DNA of 64,000 nucleotides from Lachnospiraceae bacterium (GTDB lineage Bacteria > Bacillota > Clostridia > Lachnospirales > Lachnospiraceae): the NCBI GenBank assembly GCA_022510605.1, contig JAFLTB010000004.1, positions 1 to 64,000 of the forward strand, written 5' to 3'. Shown here one piece after another: positions 35,557 to 45,147 of this stretch. Numbering within the stretch: position 1 is the stretch's first letter; each line of letters begins with the position of its first letter. Made by a program: the position numbers and the translations under genes. The notes beneath the pieces are model-generated. The model was not told the DNA's origin. It worked only from the letters and a program-made list of their open reading frames with translations, and did no database searches.

Positions 35557-36438
35557 TTACATATAACCGCTTCGTCTGAGTTCTTCCAGTCCACCGCCGC
35601 CCTCTTTGTCCTGGGCACGGCCGGAACGCTCTGCGATATTGGCAAATTTACCGGTCTTTAATTCCTCAATTACTTCACGCACATTTTTCGCCGTGGAATC
35701 CACCGGCGTTGTGCAGGGGCCACATCCCAGAGAACGATACCTCTTACCGTCTCCCTGGTCAAAATAAAGAGATACCACAGGAATATTTTCTCTCTCAATA
35801 TATTCCCATACATCCAGCTCTGTCCAGTCCAACAGCGGGTGCACACGGACATGGGTGCCCGGTGCAAAATCCGTCTTATACTGGTTCCAGAATTCCGGCG
35901 GCTGGTCTCCTACATCCCAGTCGTTGTTCTTATCCCTCGGGGAGAAATAACGCTCCTTGGAACGGCTGCCCTCCTCGTCGGCACGGGCACCTACAATAAC
36001 GCCGGTATAGGGCTCACTGTTGTTATCCTTTTCATAAATGCCCTTATTATGATTGTAGCGAAAGCGGGGCCAATTGGCATTCAGCGTATTGGTCAGTGCC
36101 TCCGTCTTTAATCTCATACAGCAGTCAATATGGGAAACATTGCCATCCGGGAAGGTTTCCTTTTTCTCCAGCGCCTCGGTATTCTCTCCGTAAATCATAT
36201 CCAGGTTCCACTCTGCCGCCAGACGATCCCGGTATTCAATCATTTCCGGAATTTTATAATGGGTATCAATATGGACCAGTGGAATCGGCACATGTCCGAA
36301 AAAGGCCTTTCGTGCCAGCCATAGCAATACCGTCGAATCCTTGCCAATTGACCATAACATACATAAATTTCCCAACTCACTATACGCTTCTCTCAGAATG
36401 TGCACACTCTTGTACTCTAACATATCCAAATGATCCAT
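35557..36438 (-). CDS. cysD: Sulfate adenylyltransferase subunit 2
   Basis: 293 residues. PP-loop SIGKDST near the N-terminus, [11 protein letters not shown], and the C-terminal LGCGPCT and RSGRAQDKE segments are typical of CysD. It forms APS from ATP and sulfate with CysN. First gene of the operon, with a promoter at 36530-36558 and GGAGG 6 nt upstream of ATG. Confidence 0.96.
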   Translation of the reverse strand: MDHLDMLEYKSVHILREAYSELGNLCMLWSIGKDSTVLLWLARKAFFGHVPIPLVHIDTHYKIPEMIEYRDRLAAEWNLDMIYGENTEALEKKETFPDGNVSHIDCCMRLKTEALTNTLNANWPRFRYNHNKGIYEKDNNSEPYTGVIVGARADEEGSRSKERYFSPRDKNNDWDVGDQPPEFWNQYKTDFAPGTHVRVHPLLDWTELDVWEYIERENIPVVSLYFDQGDGKRYRSLGCGPCTTPVDSTAKNVREVIEELKTGKFANIAERSGRAQDKEGGGGLEELRRSGYM

Positions 36439-36529
36439 TCTTTTCCTCCATCTTGCACGTCAGGGTGCATTTTTTTGATTAGTACATAACATTCCCATTT
36501 TAAAATATTTCATTATGACACTTTATCTT

Positions 36530-36558
36530 ATAATACAAATTTGTTACAAATATGTCAT
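36530..36558 (-). promoter_or_regulatory. cysD operon promoter with a palindrome in its spacer
   Basis: ATGACA (36553-36558), 17-nt spacer, TATTAT (36530-36535) on the minus strand. The spacer contains the dyad ATTTGT-T-ACAAAT (36539-36551), a plausible repressor operator between -35 and -10. Confidence 0.6.
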
Positions 36559-36571
36559 TTGCTGACATTTT

Positions 36572-37912
36572 TTACATTTTTCGGTAGACCGTAACCAGCA
36601 TGGTAAGAAAGCAGGCTCCCCCGCCAATAAAATTGGACACCGGCTCTGCCAGAAAAACCCCCATCACTCCCAGATTTGCCACATGAGGCAGAAGCAGCGT
36701 CAGCGGCACCACAATAATAACCTTGCGGAATATGGAAAAAAATACGGCTCTCCGGCTGAATCCCAGTCCAGTAAAGGTAGTCTGCCCCGCAAACTGCAGC
36801 GCCATCATAAAAAACCCAAAAAAGTATATGTGCATACAGCTGACTCCGGCTTCCACCACTGCCTGGTCGCTGCTGAATACCCCCAGGAAAAACCGTGGAA
36901 ACAGAAAGAGCAAAAGCCAGGCCGCCAGCGTATACAAAATCATCGACGCCGACATAAAGGAAATCCCGACCTTTACCCGGTCATTCCGTCCGGCTCCATA
37001 GTTAAATCCCATCACCGGCTGGGCTCCGGAACCGATACCGGACACCGGCATCTGGACTACCTCCCGCACAGAATTGATAATAGTCATGATTCCTACATAA
37101 ATGTCACCTCCATAGGTCTGCAGGCTGGCATTACACACCATCTGCACCAGGGAATTTGTCACCGACATGGTAAAGCCTGACACTCCTAATCCCATGATTC
37201 GGAGTACCCGCTTTGCTTCCAGTTTGAACCTTTTTCTCTGTAACCGGATTACTGCCTTTTTTCCTAAAAGAAAATACAGTGTCCACACCATGGCCACGCA
37301 CTGGGACAGCACGGTGGCCAGCGCCGCTCCCCCCACGCCAAGCCCCAGTCCAAAAATTAAAATCGGGTCCAGCACCAGATTCAGACCAGCGCCAATGGCT
37401 ACGGTAAACATCCCCGTCCGTCCAAACCCCTGCGCATTGATAAAGTTATTCATGCCAAGGCTTAACAGCACGAAGGTATTCCCCAACAGGTAAATGGTAA
37501 TATATTCATCCGCATAGGGAAAGGTGGCATCGCTGGCTCCCAGTAAGTAGAGCACCGGCCTTTTCAGGAGCAGACCGGAGACCGTCAGGAACACCCCCAG
37601 AAAAAGCAGCAGCACAAAACAGTTGCCAAGGATGTATTCTGCCTCCCGCTCCTCTCCCTTGCCCCGCTCTATGGAAAAAAGCGGAGCGCCGCCCATGCCA
37701 ATGAGATTTGCAAAGGCCATCACAATGGTAATCACCGGCAGGCACACACCCACTCCCGTCAGCGCCAGTGAGGAACCCGCCTCCATGCGTCCGATGAAAA
37801 TGCGGTCTACAATATTATAGAGTATATTGATGAGTTGGGCTAACGTCATGGGAACCGCCAGCCGCATAATGTTTCTCCTGACACTTCCCTTACTGAAATC
37901 TGTTACTTCCAA
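36572..37912 (-). CDS. MATE family efflux transporter
   Basis: 446 residues, twelve membrane helices. The N-terminus KGSVRRNIMRLAVPMTLAQLI and NIVDRIFIGR are characteristic of MATE pumps, which export cationic drugs by Na+ or H+ antiport. The start is TTG at 37912, chosen because the family-conserved KGS segment lies upstream of the first well-placed ATG (37867). It overlaps the 3' end of the DUF5662 gene by 10 nt. Confidence 0.92.
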   Translation of the reverse strand: MEVTDFSKGSVRRNIMRLAVPMTLAQLINILYNIVDRIFIGRMEAGSSLALTGVGVCLPVITIVMAFANLIGMGGAPLFSIERGKGEEREAEYILGNCFVLLLFLGVFLTVSGLLLKRPVLYLLGASDATFPYADEYITIYLLGNTFVLLSLGMNNFINAQGFGRTGMFTVAIGAGLNLVLDPILIFGLGLGVGGAALATVLSQCVAMVWTLYFLLGKKAVIRLQRKRFKLEAKRVLRIMGLGVSGFTMSVTNSLVQMVCNASLQTYGGDIYVGIMTIINSVREVVQMPVSGIGSGAQPVMGFNYGAGRNDRVKVGISFMSASMILYTLAAWLLLFLFPRFFLGVFSSDQAVVEAGVSCMHIYFFGFFMMALQFAGQTTFTGLGFSRRAVFFSIFRKVIIVVPLTLLLPHVANLGVMGVFLAEPVSNFIGGGACFLTMLVTVYRKM

Positions 37913-38457
37913 TGTGCTCTATCCTTCTTTCCCTGGACGCGGATAACATTTTTGATATAAGAAAAGGTCTCCCTCTCCCCTTTGTCCCGGAGCATAATCA
38001 ACAGCTCCTCCAGCTGCTTTGAAGTCTCCGGGTGCATAATCCGTGACTTGATTCCCCGGTTAAAATACTCATAGGGTTTTTTCTCGTCATATTCACTGCC
38101 ATAGTAAATTTTACTGGCAGCCACCCGGTCGCAAAACATCTCAATCAGATATTTCGTAGGCATACGCACCGGCTGTTTCTGATGGGTTACTACATCGTAA
38201 TCCACCCAATATTCAAAATGGTGCTTGTTCCGCCCCTGATGATGAAGCCAGGCTCGGGAAAATCCCTTAATCTGTCGCTCTTTTACATTGGGGCTCTGGT
38301 CCCCCAGATAATATTTCACTCCCGGAATAAATTCTGCAGGACTGTATTTTGACAAATCGTGCCGCAGGCCCTGCCAGAATATGCCTGCCAGAAAACAGTG
38401 CCGGATTACCTTATGGCGGTGTCTTGTTATTGTAACAAAATGTTTCCAAATATTCAT
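37903..38457 (-). CDS. DUF5662-like protein with HD-type histidines
   Basis: 184 residues. LRHDLSKYSPAEF near 30-43, then HHQGRNKHHFEYW near 72-84, and FCDRVAAS are spaced like a metal-binding HD phosphohydrolase site (H...HD...HH...D). The sequence matches my recollection of the DUF5662 family. No signal peptide. The downstream MATE gene overlaps it, so they may be co-transcribed. Function unknown. Confidence 0.65.
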   Translation of the reverse strand: MNIWKHFVTITRHRHKVIRHCFLAGIFWQGLRHDLSKYSPAEFIPGVKYYLGDQSPNVKERQIKGFSRAWLHHQGRNKHHFEYWVDYDVVTHQKQPVRMPTKYLIEMFCDRVAASKIYYGSEYDEKKPYEYFNRGIKSRIMHPETSKQLEELLIMLRDKGERETFSYIKNVIRVQGKKDRAHWK

Positions 38458-38590
38458 ACATTTATCCTTTCATCCATATCACTGTTATCTTACCACAAGA
38501 AGAAAACTTTAGCAATTGAACTTTCCCTGACATGAACCTGCTGCTCTCCCGCATAAACTGAAATCAGAAGGAAAAATCCAGGAGGCAATT

Positions 38591-39919
38591 GTGGAGTTTC
38601 TCTTACATATCAATCAGTTCCTGTGGGGCGGCCCGGTGCTTATTCTGCTAATGGGTCTTCATCTGTACCACACCTTTCACCTGTCCTTTGTACAGCGTCA
38701 TATTTTCCGGGGTATCCAGCTGTCTCTGGGAGATGAGACAACCGATGAAAGCCAGGCTTCCTCCCATGGATTCAGTCGGTTTGGCTCTTTGACTACCACT
38801 CTGGCGGCCACCCTTGGCACCGGCAACATTGTGGGAGTCTCCACTGCCATTTATCTTGGGGGGCCCGGCGCCATTTTCTGGTGCTGGCTTACCGGAGTCT
38901 TTGGCATGGCTACTACGTATGCAGAAACCTGGCTGTGTACCCGGTACCGCTATGCCGATTACAGCGGACACCTTCAAGGCGGCCCCATGTATATACTGGC
39001 CTGCCTTCTTAAAAAAAAGGCTCTTGGCGTTCTATACAGCATTGCCCTATGTCTCTCTGCCTTCTGCATTGGCTGTACTACCCAGAGCAATGCCATCACG
39101 GACACCTGCTCCCAGGTTTTTGGGTTCATGCCTGCCATCACCGCCATTATCACCGCTTTTGTAGTGGGCCTGATTTTAATGCAGGGGAAACGATGGATTG
39201 AAAAGTTTTCCATGGCAGTCGTCCCTTCCATGGCAATCTACTTTTTTGGAGGGTGCATCCTGTATCTGATTCTTCATGCTGACTATCTGCTGCCTTCTCT
39301 GTCCCAGATTTTCTCCTCCGCCTTTGGATTTTCTCAGATTGGAGGCGGAGTGGCCGGCTTTACTGTGGGTAAGGCTGTGCGCTACGGCGTTGCCAGAGGG
39401 CTTTTCACCAACGAGGCCGGTCTTGGTACCGCCGGCCTGGTGGCAGGCAGTTCCTCAGAGGCAAAGCCAGAGAACCAGGCCCTTATCTCCATGAGTGCGG
39501 CTTTTTGGGACACAGTGGTTCTCTGTGCCGTCACCGGTCTTGTTCTGGTCTCCTTTCAACTGGAATATTCCGCCGAATGGCCGCTTCTTTCCCCTGGTTC
39601 CCTCACGGCTGCCGCCTTTTCCAAACTTCCTTTTTGGGGGGAAGAAATTCTGGCCGCCGCCATTATCTGCTTTGCTCTGGCCACTTTAGTAGGCTGGAGT
39701 TATTTTGGCCTGCAGGGCTTTGATTTTTTATTTCACGGAAAAGGCCAGCGCCTGTATCAGGGCCTGTATGTCATTATGATTTTTGCCGGGGGCGTTATGC
39801 CGCTTTCCCTGGTGTGGGAACTGACGGATTTTATTAATCTATTTTTGCTTCTCCCCGCCTTTTACATGTTGATACGCTGCCGTAGCGTATTTTCTATTCA
39901 AAATAACAAGAATTGGTAA
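38591..39919 (+). CDS. alsT: Sodium:alanine/glycine symporter (AGCS family)
   Basis: 442 residues, about eleven membrane helices. GTGNIVGVSTAIYLGGPGAIFW, GGPMYI and YGVARGLFTNEAGLGTA are AGCS signatures. It imports alanine or glycine with sodium. The start is GTG at 38591, with GGAGGCAATT directly upstream. It is shorter at the C-terminus than many AGCS proteins but all core motifs are there. Confidence 0.9.
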   Translation: MEFLLHINQFLWGGPVLILLMGLHLYHTFHLSFVQRHIFRGIQLSLGDETTDESQASSHGFSRFGSLTTTLAATLGTGNIVGVSTAIYLGGPGAIFWCWLTGVFGMATTYAETWLCTRYRYADYSGHLQGGPMYILACLLKKKALGVLYSIALCLSAFCIGCTTQSNAITDTCSQVFGFMPAITAIITAFVVGLILMQGKRWIEKFSMAVVPSMAIYFFGGCILYLILHADYLLPSLSQIFSSAFGFSQIGGGVAGFTVGKAVRYGVARGLFTNEAGLGTAGLVAGSSSEAKPENQALISMSAAFWDTVVLCAVTGLVLVSFQLEYSAEWPLLSPGSLTAAAFSKLPFWGEEILAAAIICFALATLVGWSYFGLQGFDFLFHGKGQRLYQGLYVIMIFAGGVMPLSLVWELTDFINLFLLLPAFYMLIRCRSVFSIQNNKNW

Positions 39920-40053
39920 AATTTTATAAATTAGACATGGTTTTTACATAATTTTTGTATTATAATTACATTATAAATAATACCATACAGACTGCGGCCG
40001 CCTATGGTCTTTTATGAGACCGGCACCGCCAAATGAAGCAAAGGAGAATCCAT

Positions 40054-41418
40054 ATGTCTGGCAAATTGACAACACTTTCCGGCAGAATAAAGGAATGGAC
40101 ACAGTTTCATTTTTCGTCCTATAAAATAGATTTCATGAGCCTGAACCGCCTCCGCCTGAACTTAAATATCAGCGGCGGACTTCCGAACCGGACTCCCTAC
40201 ACAGAATTGACAAGAGAAAAGGAGCAGAAGCTTCATGACCTTCTGCAGGATGAATCCCTGACCTTTGATACTATGAAAATCGTGACAAATCCATATGGGC
40301 TGGCACCTTTGACCGCCATGGCCGTGTTCCACACGGAGACACCCTGCTGCCTCTCCTATACAGTGAAGGGCACCTCTTCGGACACCGACTACCACCATAC
40401 CTTTACCGAGCCGGTGACTACCCACATAGCTCCGATTTTTGGCCTGTATCCAGACACCGACAACATCCTTACGCTGGAACTCATCACCGAAGACACCGTC
40501 ACCGCCAGCCGCACCATCCGCATTAAGACCGGCCCTCTGCCACATCCGCTGGCCGACAATCCCGATGGCTCTTTTTATCCCTTCTGGCGGGACTGCGAAG
40601 GCACCATCCGCTATTTTCTCAATGTACCGGCCAGTGATGCCGGACTGACGGCTATTTCCGATAACCGGTTTTTGATGGCGGACGCCGCTATAAGAACCCG
40701 GACAGGGCAGTTCCCACTTCCAACCCATTTATACGAATTTGATCTTCTGGGACGGTTTTACCGTACCTTTTACATTGGCAGCGGCATTGATGCAATCTGC
40801 GAAGAAAAGGAGCCCTCTGGCAATCTAAACATTGTTACCAGTCCACACCTTAGAGAGGCCGAAAATACGCTGCTGGAATTGGAGCGCCAGACCGGGGCCG
40901 TGGCAAAATCCAGCGCCCTTTCTGACGCATTAAAAAACGATACCATACACACCGGCACCGTGTTAGACCGCTCCTATCTGGATGCCCTTTCCACTGAAAC
41001 CCTGGAAGCATTTTACCGACTTGAACGCTCCCTTGCGGATATTCCCTATGCTGTCTGCGGATGGCTTCCTGCCCCTACATTATACAAGGGGGCTTCCATT
41101 CAGACGGCGGCCGCCGTATCTTTAGAATATATGGCGGAACACTATGACATGCGCTTTGCCATCTCCGGTGACGCACTTTATCTTACTACCACCGGCAGCC
41201 AGCTGCTGGAAATTCTTTTTACCAAATATGACCGCATTTATCAGTTGGATTTGTCCGGTCTGCCGCCGGAGGATGACCGTTATGCCAACTATTCCTATAC
41301 CATGGCGGTGCCTTTTACGGAAATGCACAGCGGCACGTACTCCATCATCCTGCGCTTTGTAGATGGCGGCCAGGAGGTACTGGCCGATACGGTTACGCTG
41401 TCACGAACCCGTCAATAA
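40054..41418 (+). CDS. Degenerate aryl-sulfate sulfotransferase-like protein
   Basis: 454 residues, no signal peptide. The N-terminal domain parallels the ASST at 31085-33097: NPYGLAPLTAMAVF against NPFGEAPLTALALF, and IFGLYPD against VLGLYPG. The propeller start is also homologous (FDLLGRFYRTFYIGSG). However, the catalytic GAHH has become GIDA, HSEDLI has become REAENTL, and the WAHIN and QQH histidines are absent. It looks like a catalytically dead paralogue or binding protein. The start at 40054 follows AAAGGAGAATCCAT. Confidence 0.75.
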   Translation: MSGKLTTLSGRIKEWTQFHFSSYKIDFMSLNRLRLNLNISGGLPNRTPYTELTREKEQKLHDLLQDESLTFDTMKIVTNPYGLAPLTAMAVFHTETPCCLSYTVKGTSSDTDYHHTFTEPVTTHIAPIFGLYPDTDNILTLELITEDTVTASRTIRIKTGPLPHPLADNPDGSFYPFWRDCEGTIRYFLNVPASDAGLTAISDNRFLMADAAIRTRTGQFPLPTHLYEFDLLGRFYRTFYIGSGIDAICEEKEPSGNLNIVTSPHLREAENTLLELERQTGAVAKSSALSDALKNDTIHTGTVLDRSYLDALSTETLEAFYRLERSLADIPYAVCGWLPAPTLYKGASIQTAAAVSLEYMAEHYDMRFAISGDALYLTTTGSQLLEILFTKYDRIYQLDLSGLPPEDDRYANYSYTMAVPFTEMHSGTYSIILRFVDGGQEVLADTVTLSRTRQ

Positions 41419-41462
41419 AAAAATCTGGGAAAAGTCCTGACCTTTTCTCCCAGATTTTTTCT
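41417..41462. terminator. Bidirectional terminator between convergent genes
   Basis: TCTGGGA-AAAG (about 41424-41434) pairs with CTTTT-C-TCCCAGA, flanked by an A-run and a T-run. It therefore works as an intrinsic terminator in both directions, for the ASST-like gene and the NeuB-like gene. Confidence 0.85.
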
Positions 41463-41496
41463 ATTAATCCTTATTATTTAATCCTTATTCTATCCC

Positions 41497-42540
41497 TCAC
41501 TCCACCATATCCCAGCGCAGCTGCACATCCTGGGCAATATCCTGAGCCGCTGTCCGCCCCAGCAGTTTTTCATACTCTACGGCCAGAATCTCTCCTGTGC
41601 CCGGACGCTTCACCCAGAGATTATCTTTTGTAAAGACCTCTCCCTTTTTCACCGGTGCAATGGTCACCGCAGTAGCAAAGGCAAAATCAATGGTTACCTG
41701 TTCTTCTGCCAGTGCTTTCTTCTCCCCCCCAAACATCTGAGGAATTTCCGCCGCCGCCAGCAATAAATCTGCCAGGGCTGCCTCGTCCATGGAACATGGC
41801 ACATCCGGGCCGTTTCGCTCCATGGTGTCGGTAAAATGCCGCTCCACTACACTGGCTCCCAGCGCCATGGCCGCCTTGCAGGCGTTATTATTCATGGTAT
41901 GATCGGAAAGCCCTACGGGAATCCCCGGAAATTCTTTCATCATCTCCAGCATGGCTCCCAGTCTTACCTGCTCTGGCCTTGTGGGATACAGATTGGTGGT
42001 GTGCATCAGGGCATAGGGCACACCACGCCGCTCCAAAATCTCCACCGCCTGGCTGATGGCTGGTATGTCGTTCATTCCTGTGGATACAATCATGGGCTTG
42101 CCAAAGGACGCCACATGGTCCAACAGAGGATAATTGTTTAACTCCCCTGAGCCAATTTTATAAGCCGCCACACCAAATTCCTCTAACCGGTCTGCCGCCG
42201 CCCGGGAGAAGGGCGTACTGAGAAACACCATACCAAGACTCTCGGTATAGCGTTTCATCTCCTGTTCCTCTTCCCGGTTCAGGGCACATCCTGCCATTAT
42301 CTCATAGATGGAAATATCGGCATTTCCCGGTATCACCTTTTTGGCGGCGGCGGACATCTCATCCTCCACAATATGGGTCTGGTGCTTAATCAGCCTGGCG
42401 CCTGCCCGGTGGGCCGCATCCACCATTTCCCTGGCAGTCTCCAGATTCCCACCGTGGTTAATACCGATTTCCGGAATGACTAAGGGCCGGCAGCCCTCTC
42501 CCACCTCAATGCTTCCAATTGAAAATGTTTTTCTTCCCAT
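41497..42540 (-). CDS. Sialic-acid-type synthase (NeuB/PseI/LegI family)
   Basis: 347 residues. [39 protein letters not shown] and GLSDHT are NeuB-family motifs, and a C-terminal SAF (antifreeze-like) domain starts near 285. The substrate-loop sequence [11 protein letters not shown] is not the exact NeuB or PseI consensus, so the nonulosonic acid made (Neu5Ac, legionaminic, pseudaminic or other) is uncertain. No CMP-nonulosonate synthetase or epimerase is in the window. It follows the PD-(D/E)XK-like gene and looks co-transcribed. Confidence 0.85.
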   Translation of the reverse strand: MGRKTFSIGSIEVGEGCRPLVIPEIGINHGGNLETAREMVDAAHRAGARLIKHQTHIVEDEMSAAAKKVIPGNADISIYEIMAGCALNREEEQEMKRYTESLGMVFLSTPFSRAAADRLEEFGVAAYKIGSGELNNYPLLDHVASFGKPMIVSTGMNDIPAISQAVEILERRGVPYALMHTTNLYPTRPEQVRLGAMLEMMKEFPGIPVGLSDHTMNNNACKAAMALGASVVERHFTDTMERNGPDVPCSMDEAALADLLLAAAEIPQMFGGEKKALAEEQVTIDFAFATAVTIAPVKKGEVFTKDNLWVKRPGTGEILAVEYEKLLGRTAAQDIAQDVQLRWDMVE

Positions 42541-42555
42541 GCTAACCTCTCTTTT

Positions 42556-43290
42556 TTATTCCACTACCTCATACAGATAGCGCCGTCCTTCTTTTCCAGT
42601 TCTTTTTACAACCCCAAGATGATGCAATATATTCAATGCCGTCTGTGCCCTCTTTACCGTTAACTTTGAGGCCTTCGCATATTCTCTTGCACCAAATTCC
42701 TCCAGCTGGGGAGGCACAAACATCCGGTAGTCCTCCAGACAGTCCACATGGATTTCCTCCACCAACTCCAACGGCACCCGGTCATGGCGGCAGGAACCCT
42801 TTTTCCGGTCCTGGCTCCAGCCGTTGAGAAGCCGGTATTCCTCCACGTCAATCAGGAGAATGCAGAGAGACAGATTGGGATTTTTCAAAAAACTTTTTAT
42901 TTTATACAATTCCTTGAAAATCTCGTAGGGCGTCCCCTTCTTTGGCGACTTCCGCCGGTCTGTGACTTCCCCTGTCTCCTCGTCAATCCACCGCAGCCAT
43001 TTGGTGGCAGGCACCGGATACACAATGGTGACATGATACCGGGGCAGAAAGGTCTCTAACTTAGCCCGCATAGTATTAAAATTCGCCGTCTGGATTTCAA
43101 AAACCTGGCCTTCCCGGTATATATCTGCTACATATCCTTCCAACGGCACTTCATGAAAATCCTCTTCCGGTTCCACATAATTTTTAACCACGGCATGGAG
43201 CGTCTTTTCTCCCAGCGTCCCAATGCCGTGGTTTTCATGTTCTCTGGATAGAATTTTCGCCGCCGCCTGATTAAAGATTGCTCTGTCCAT
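42556..43290 (-). CDS. Conserved protein with PD-(D/E)XK-like nuclease fold and C-terminal winged helix
   Basis: 244 residues. The N-terminal half has [33 protein letters not shown], with D and E-x-Q in the order of a PD-(D/E)XK nuclease site, and VTIVYPV. The C-terminal third (about 190-244) looks like a winged HTH ([22 protein letters not shown]). I recognise it as a family widespread in Firmicutes but unnamed. The start at 43290 (MDRAIF) is homology-guided and lies 20 nt inside araD. Confidence 0.65.
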   Translation of the reverse strand: MDRAIFNQAAAKILSREHENHGIGTLGEKTLHAVVKNYVEPEEDFHEVPLEGYVADIYREGQVFEIQTANFNTMRAKLETFLPRYHVTIVYPVPATKWLRWIDEETGEVTDRRKSPKKGTPYEIFKELYKIKSFLKNPNLSLCILLIDVEEYRLLNGWSQDRKKGSCRHDRVPLELVEEIHVDCLEDYRMFVPPQLEEFGAREYAKASKLTVKRAQTALNILHHLGVVKRTGKEGRRYLYEVVE

Positions 43291-43966
43291 AGTAGGCATT
43301 GGCTCCATGTTTCCTGAAATAATGTTTATCCAACAAATACTGTGGTGCACACGCTGCCTGCGGATTCAGCGTCAGCGTGTGATGTGCCATTTCCGCCACC
43401 TTGTCCAAAACCACTGCATTGTAAACAGCGTTGGCTGGTGAAGTTCCCCAGGCAAAAGGGCCGTGATTTTTCACCACAATCCCCGGCACCTCCATAGGGT
43501 CCTTGTCGGCAATGGTTTCAATGATAACAAGACCGGTATTTCTCTCGTAGCCCAGACTGATTTCCTCTGCTGTCAAATCTCTGGTGCAGGGAATGTCTCC
43601 ATAAAAATAGTCGGCATGTGTGGTTCCCAGTGCCGGAATCGCTCTTCCTGCCTGGGCAAAGGCCACCGCCCAGGTGGAATGGGTATGTACTACCCCGGCT
43701 AACGACGGATAGGCCCGGTACAATTCGATGTGAGTGGCGGTATCCGAGGATGGGCGGTATTTTCCTTCCACTACATTCTGGTCAAAATCCACTACTACCA
43801 TATCCTCTGGCGACAACTCATCGTATTCCACACCGCTGGGTTTAATCACAACATAGTTGTTCTCCCGGTCAATGCCGCTGACATTTCCCCAGGTATAGAT
43901 TACCAGTCCCTTTTTCTGAAGTTCCATGTTTGCTTCGTATACTTCTTTTTTTAACTGCTCTAACAT
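43271..43966 (-). CDS. araD: L-ribulose-5-phosphate 4-epimerase
   Basis: 231 residues. [41 protein letters not shown] and VVKNHGPF are class II aldolase/AraD motifs including the zinc histidines. It interconverts L-ribulose-5-P and D-xylulose-5-P in arabinose breakdown. The start at 43966 follows GGAGGAAAAA. It is downstream of a GH43 gene, consistent with use of arabinose released from plant glycans. Confidence 0.94.
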   Translation of the reverse strand: MLEQLKKEVYEANMELQKKGLVIYTWGNVSGIDRENNYVVIKPSGVEYDELSPEDMVVVDFDQNVVEGKYRPSSDTATHIELYRAYPSLAGVVHTHSTWAVAFAQAGRAIPALGTTHADYFYGDIPCTRDLTAEEISLGYERNTGLVIIETIADKDPMEVPGIVVKNHGPFAWGTSPANAVYNAVVLDKVAEMAHHTLTLNPQAACAPQYLLDKHYFRKHGANAYYGQSNL

Positions 43967-43982
43967 TTTTTCCTCCATTCTG

Positions 43983-44960
43983 TCAGGCTTTATGACTATA
44001 AGGCTCTATGGTCTGAATCGTGCCATCCTCGTTATAATGAAGTTCCGTATATTTCACCGTACGTCTATGATTGATTCCCTTGGAAAGTTCACAATCATGG
44101 TAGAACAGGTACCATTTGCCATTATACTCTACAATGGAGTGGTGCGTAGTCCAGCCAATCACCGGCTCAAGAATACGTCCCCGATAGGTAAATGGCCCAT
44201 CCGGATTTTCGCTGGTGGCATATACAACATAATGGGTGGTTCCTGTGGAATAGGATAAATAGTACAGACCATTGTACTTGTGCATCCACGCTCCCTCAAA
44301 AAACCGGCAGTCCTCATTTTCCGCCGTAATCGGCTGTCCATTTTCATCCAAAACCGTAAGGTGCTTTGGCTCGCTCTTAAAGGATTTCATATCCTCTGAC
44401 AGTTCTGCAAACATCGGCCCAAGAGCCGGCTCGCTTCCCTGTGGCCCCGGAGTTTCCGCAAAAGAACCGGTCTGCCATTTTTCCAGCTGGCCGCCCCAGA
44501 GCCCGCCATAGTATATGTATGCTCTTCCATCATCATCTACCAGTACGGCAGGGTCAATGCTGTAGCTTCCTTCAATGTAGTTTGGCTCCGGCTCAAAAGG
44601 TCCCACCGGACTTTTACTGGTGGCAACGCCAATACGGAAAATGCCATCCTTATCTCTTGCCGGGAAATACAGATAATATGTATCGTTTTTAAAAGCGGCA
44701 TCCGGCGCCCACATCTGCTTGCTCACCCATGGCACGTCCTTCATATGCAGCGCTTCTCCGTTATCCACACATGGCGCTTCCAGATTATCCATGGACAGAA
44801 TATGGTAATCCTCCATAAGATATTCATCGCCCTCATCGTTATCCTCTCCGTCGTGTGGAAGATCATGGGACGGATACACATATATCTTCCCATTAAATAC
44901 ATGAGCAGACGGATCTGCTGTAAAAATATTTGTCACCAGAGGTTCTCTTTCCTTGCTCAT
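43983..44960 (-). CDS. Glycoside hydrolase family 43 (arabinofuranosidase/xylosidase type)
   Basis: 325 residues, no signal peptide, so cytoplasmic. A five-bladed propeller enzyme with catalytic candidates D16 (ADPSAHV), the modulating D136 (SIDPAVLV) and the acid E222 (FFEGAWM). It likely trims imported arabino- or xylo-oligosaccharides. First gene of the araD operon, with a promoter at 45008-45036 and GGAGG 7 nt before ATG. Confidence 0.9.
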   Translation of the reverse strand: MSKEREPLVTNIFTADPSAHVFNGKIYVYPSHDLPHDGEDNDEGDEYLMEDYHILSMDNLEAPCVDNGEALHMKDVPWVSKQMWAPDAAFKNDTYYLYFPARDKDGIFRIGVATSKSPVGPFEPEPNYIEGSYSIDPAVLVDDDGRAYIYYGGLWGGQLEKWQTGSFAETPGPQGSEPALGPMFAELSEDMKSFKSEPKHLTVLDENGQPITAENEDCRFFEGAWMHKYNGLYYLSYSTGTTHYVVYATSENPDGPFTYRGRILEPVIGWTTHHSIVEYNGKWYLFYHDCELSKGINHRRTVKYTELHYNEDGTIQTIEPYSHKA

Positions 44961-45007
44961 TATTCAGCCTCCTTATCTATAGAAATTTAGGTTTATTGCT
45001 TTCTTTC

Positions 45008-45036
45008 ATTAAATCACACCTACCCAAAAAAGTCAA
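45008..45036 (-). promoter_or_regulatory. GH43-araD operon promoter
   Basis: TTGACT (45031-45036), 17-nt spacer, TTTAAT (45008-45013) on the minus strand, about 50 nt upstream of the GH43 start codon. Confidence 0.7.
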
Positions 45037-45147
45037 TCCACCGCCATATAAATTGCTCTTTTTCTTTATCAATCTCCCACTGGTTCTTCCCGGGTTTTTA
45101 TGTTACACTATCCTTTGAAGCAAACACCAAAAGAAAGAAGGAAAACC

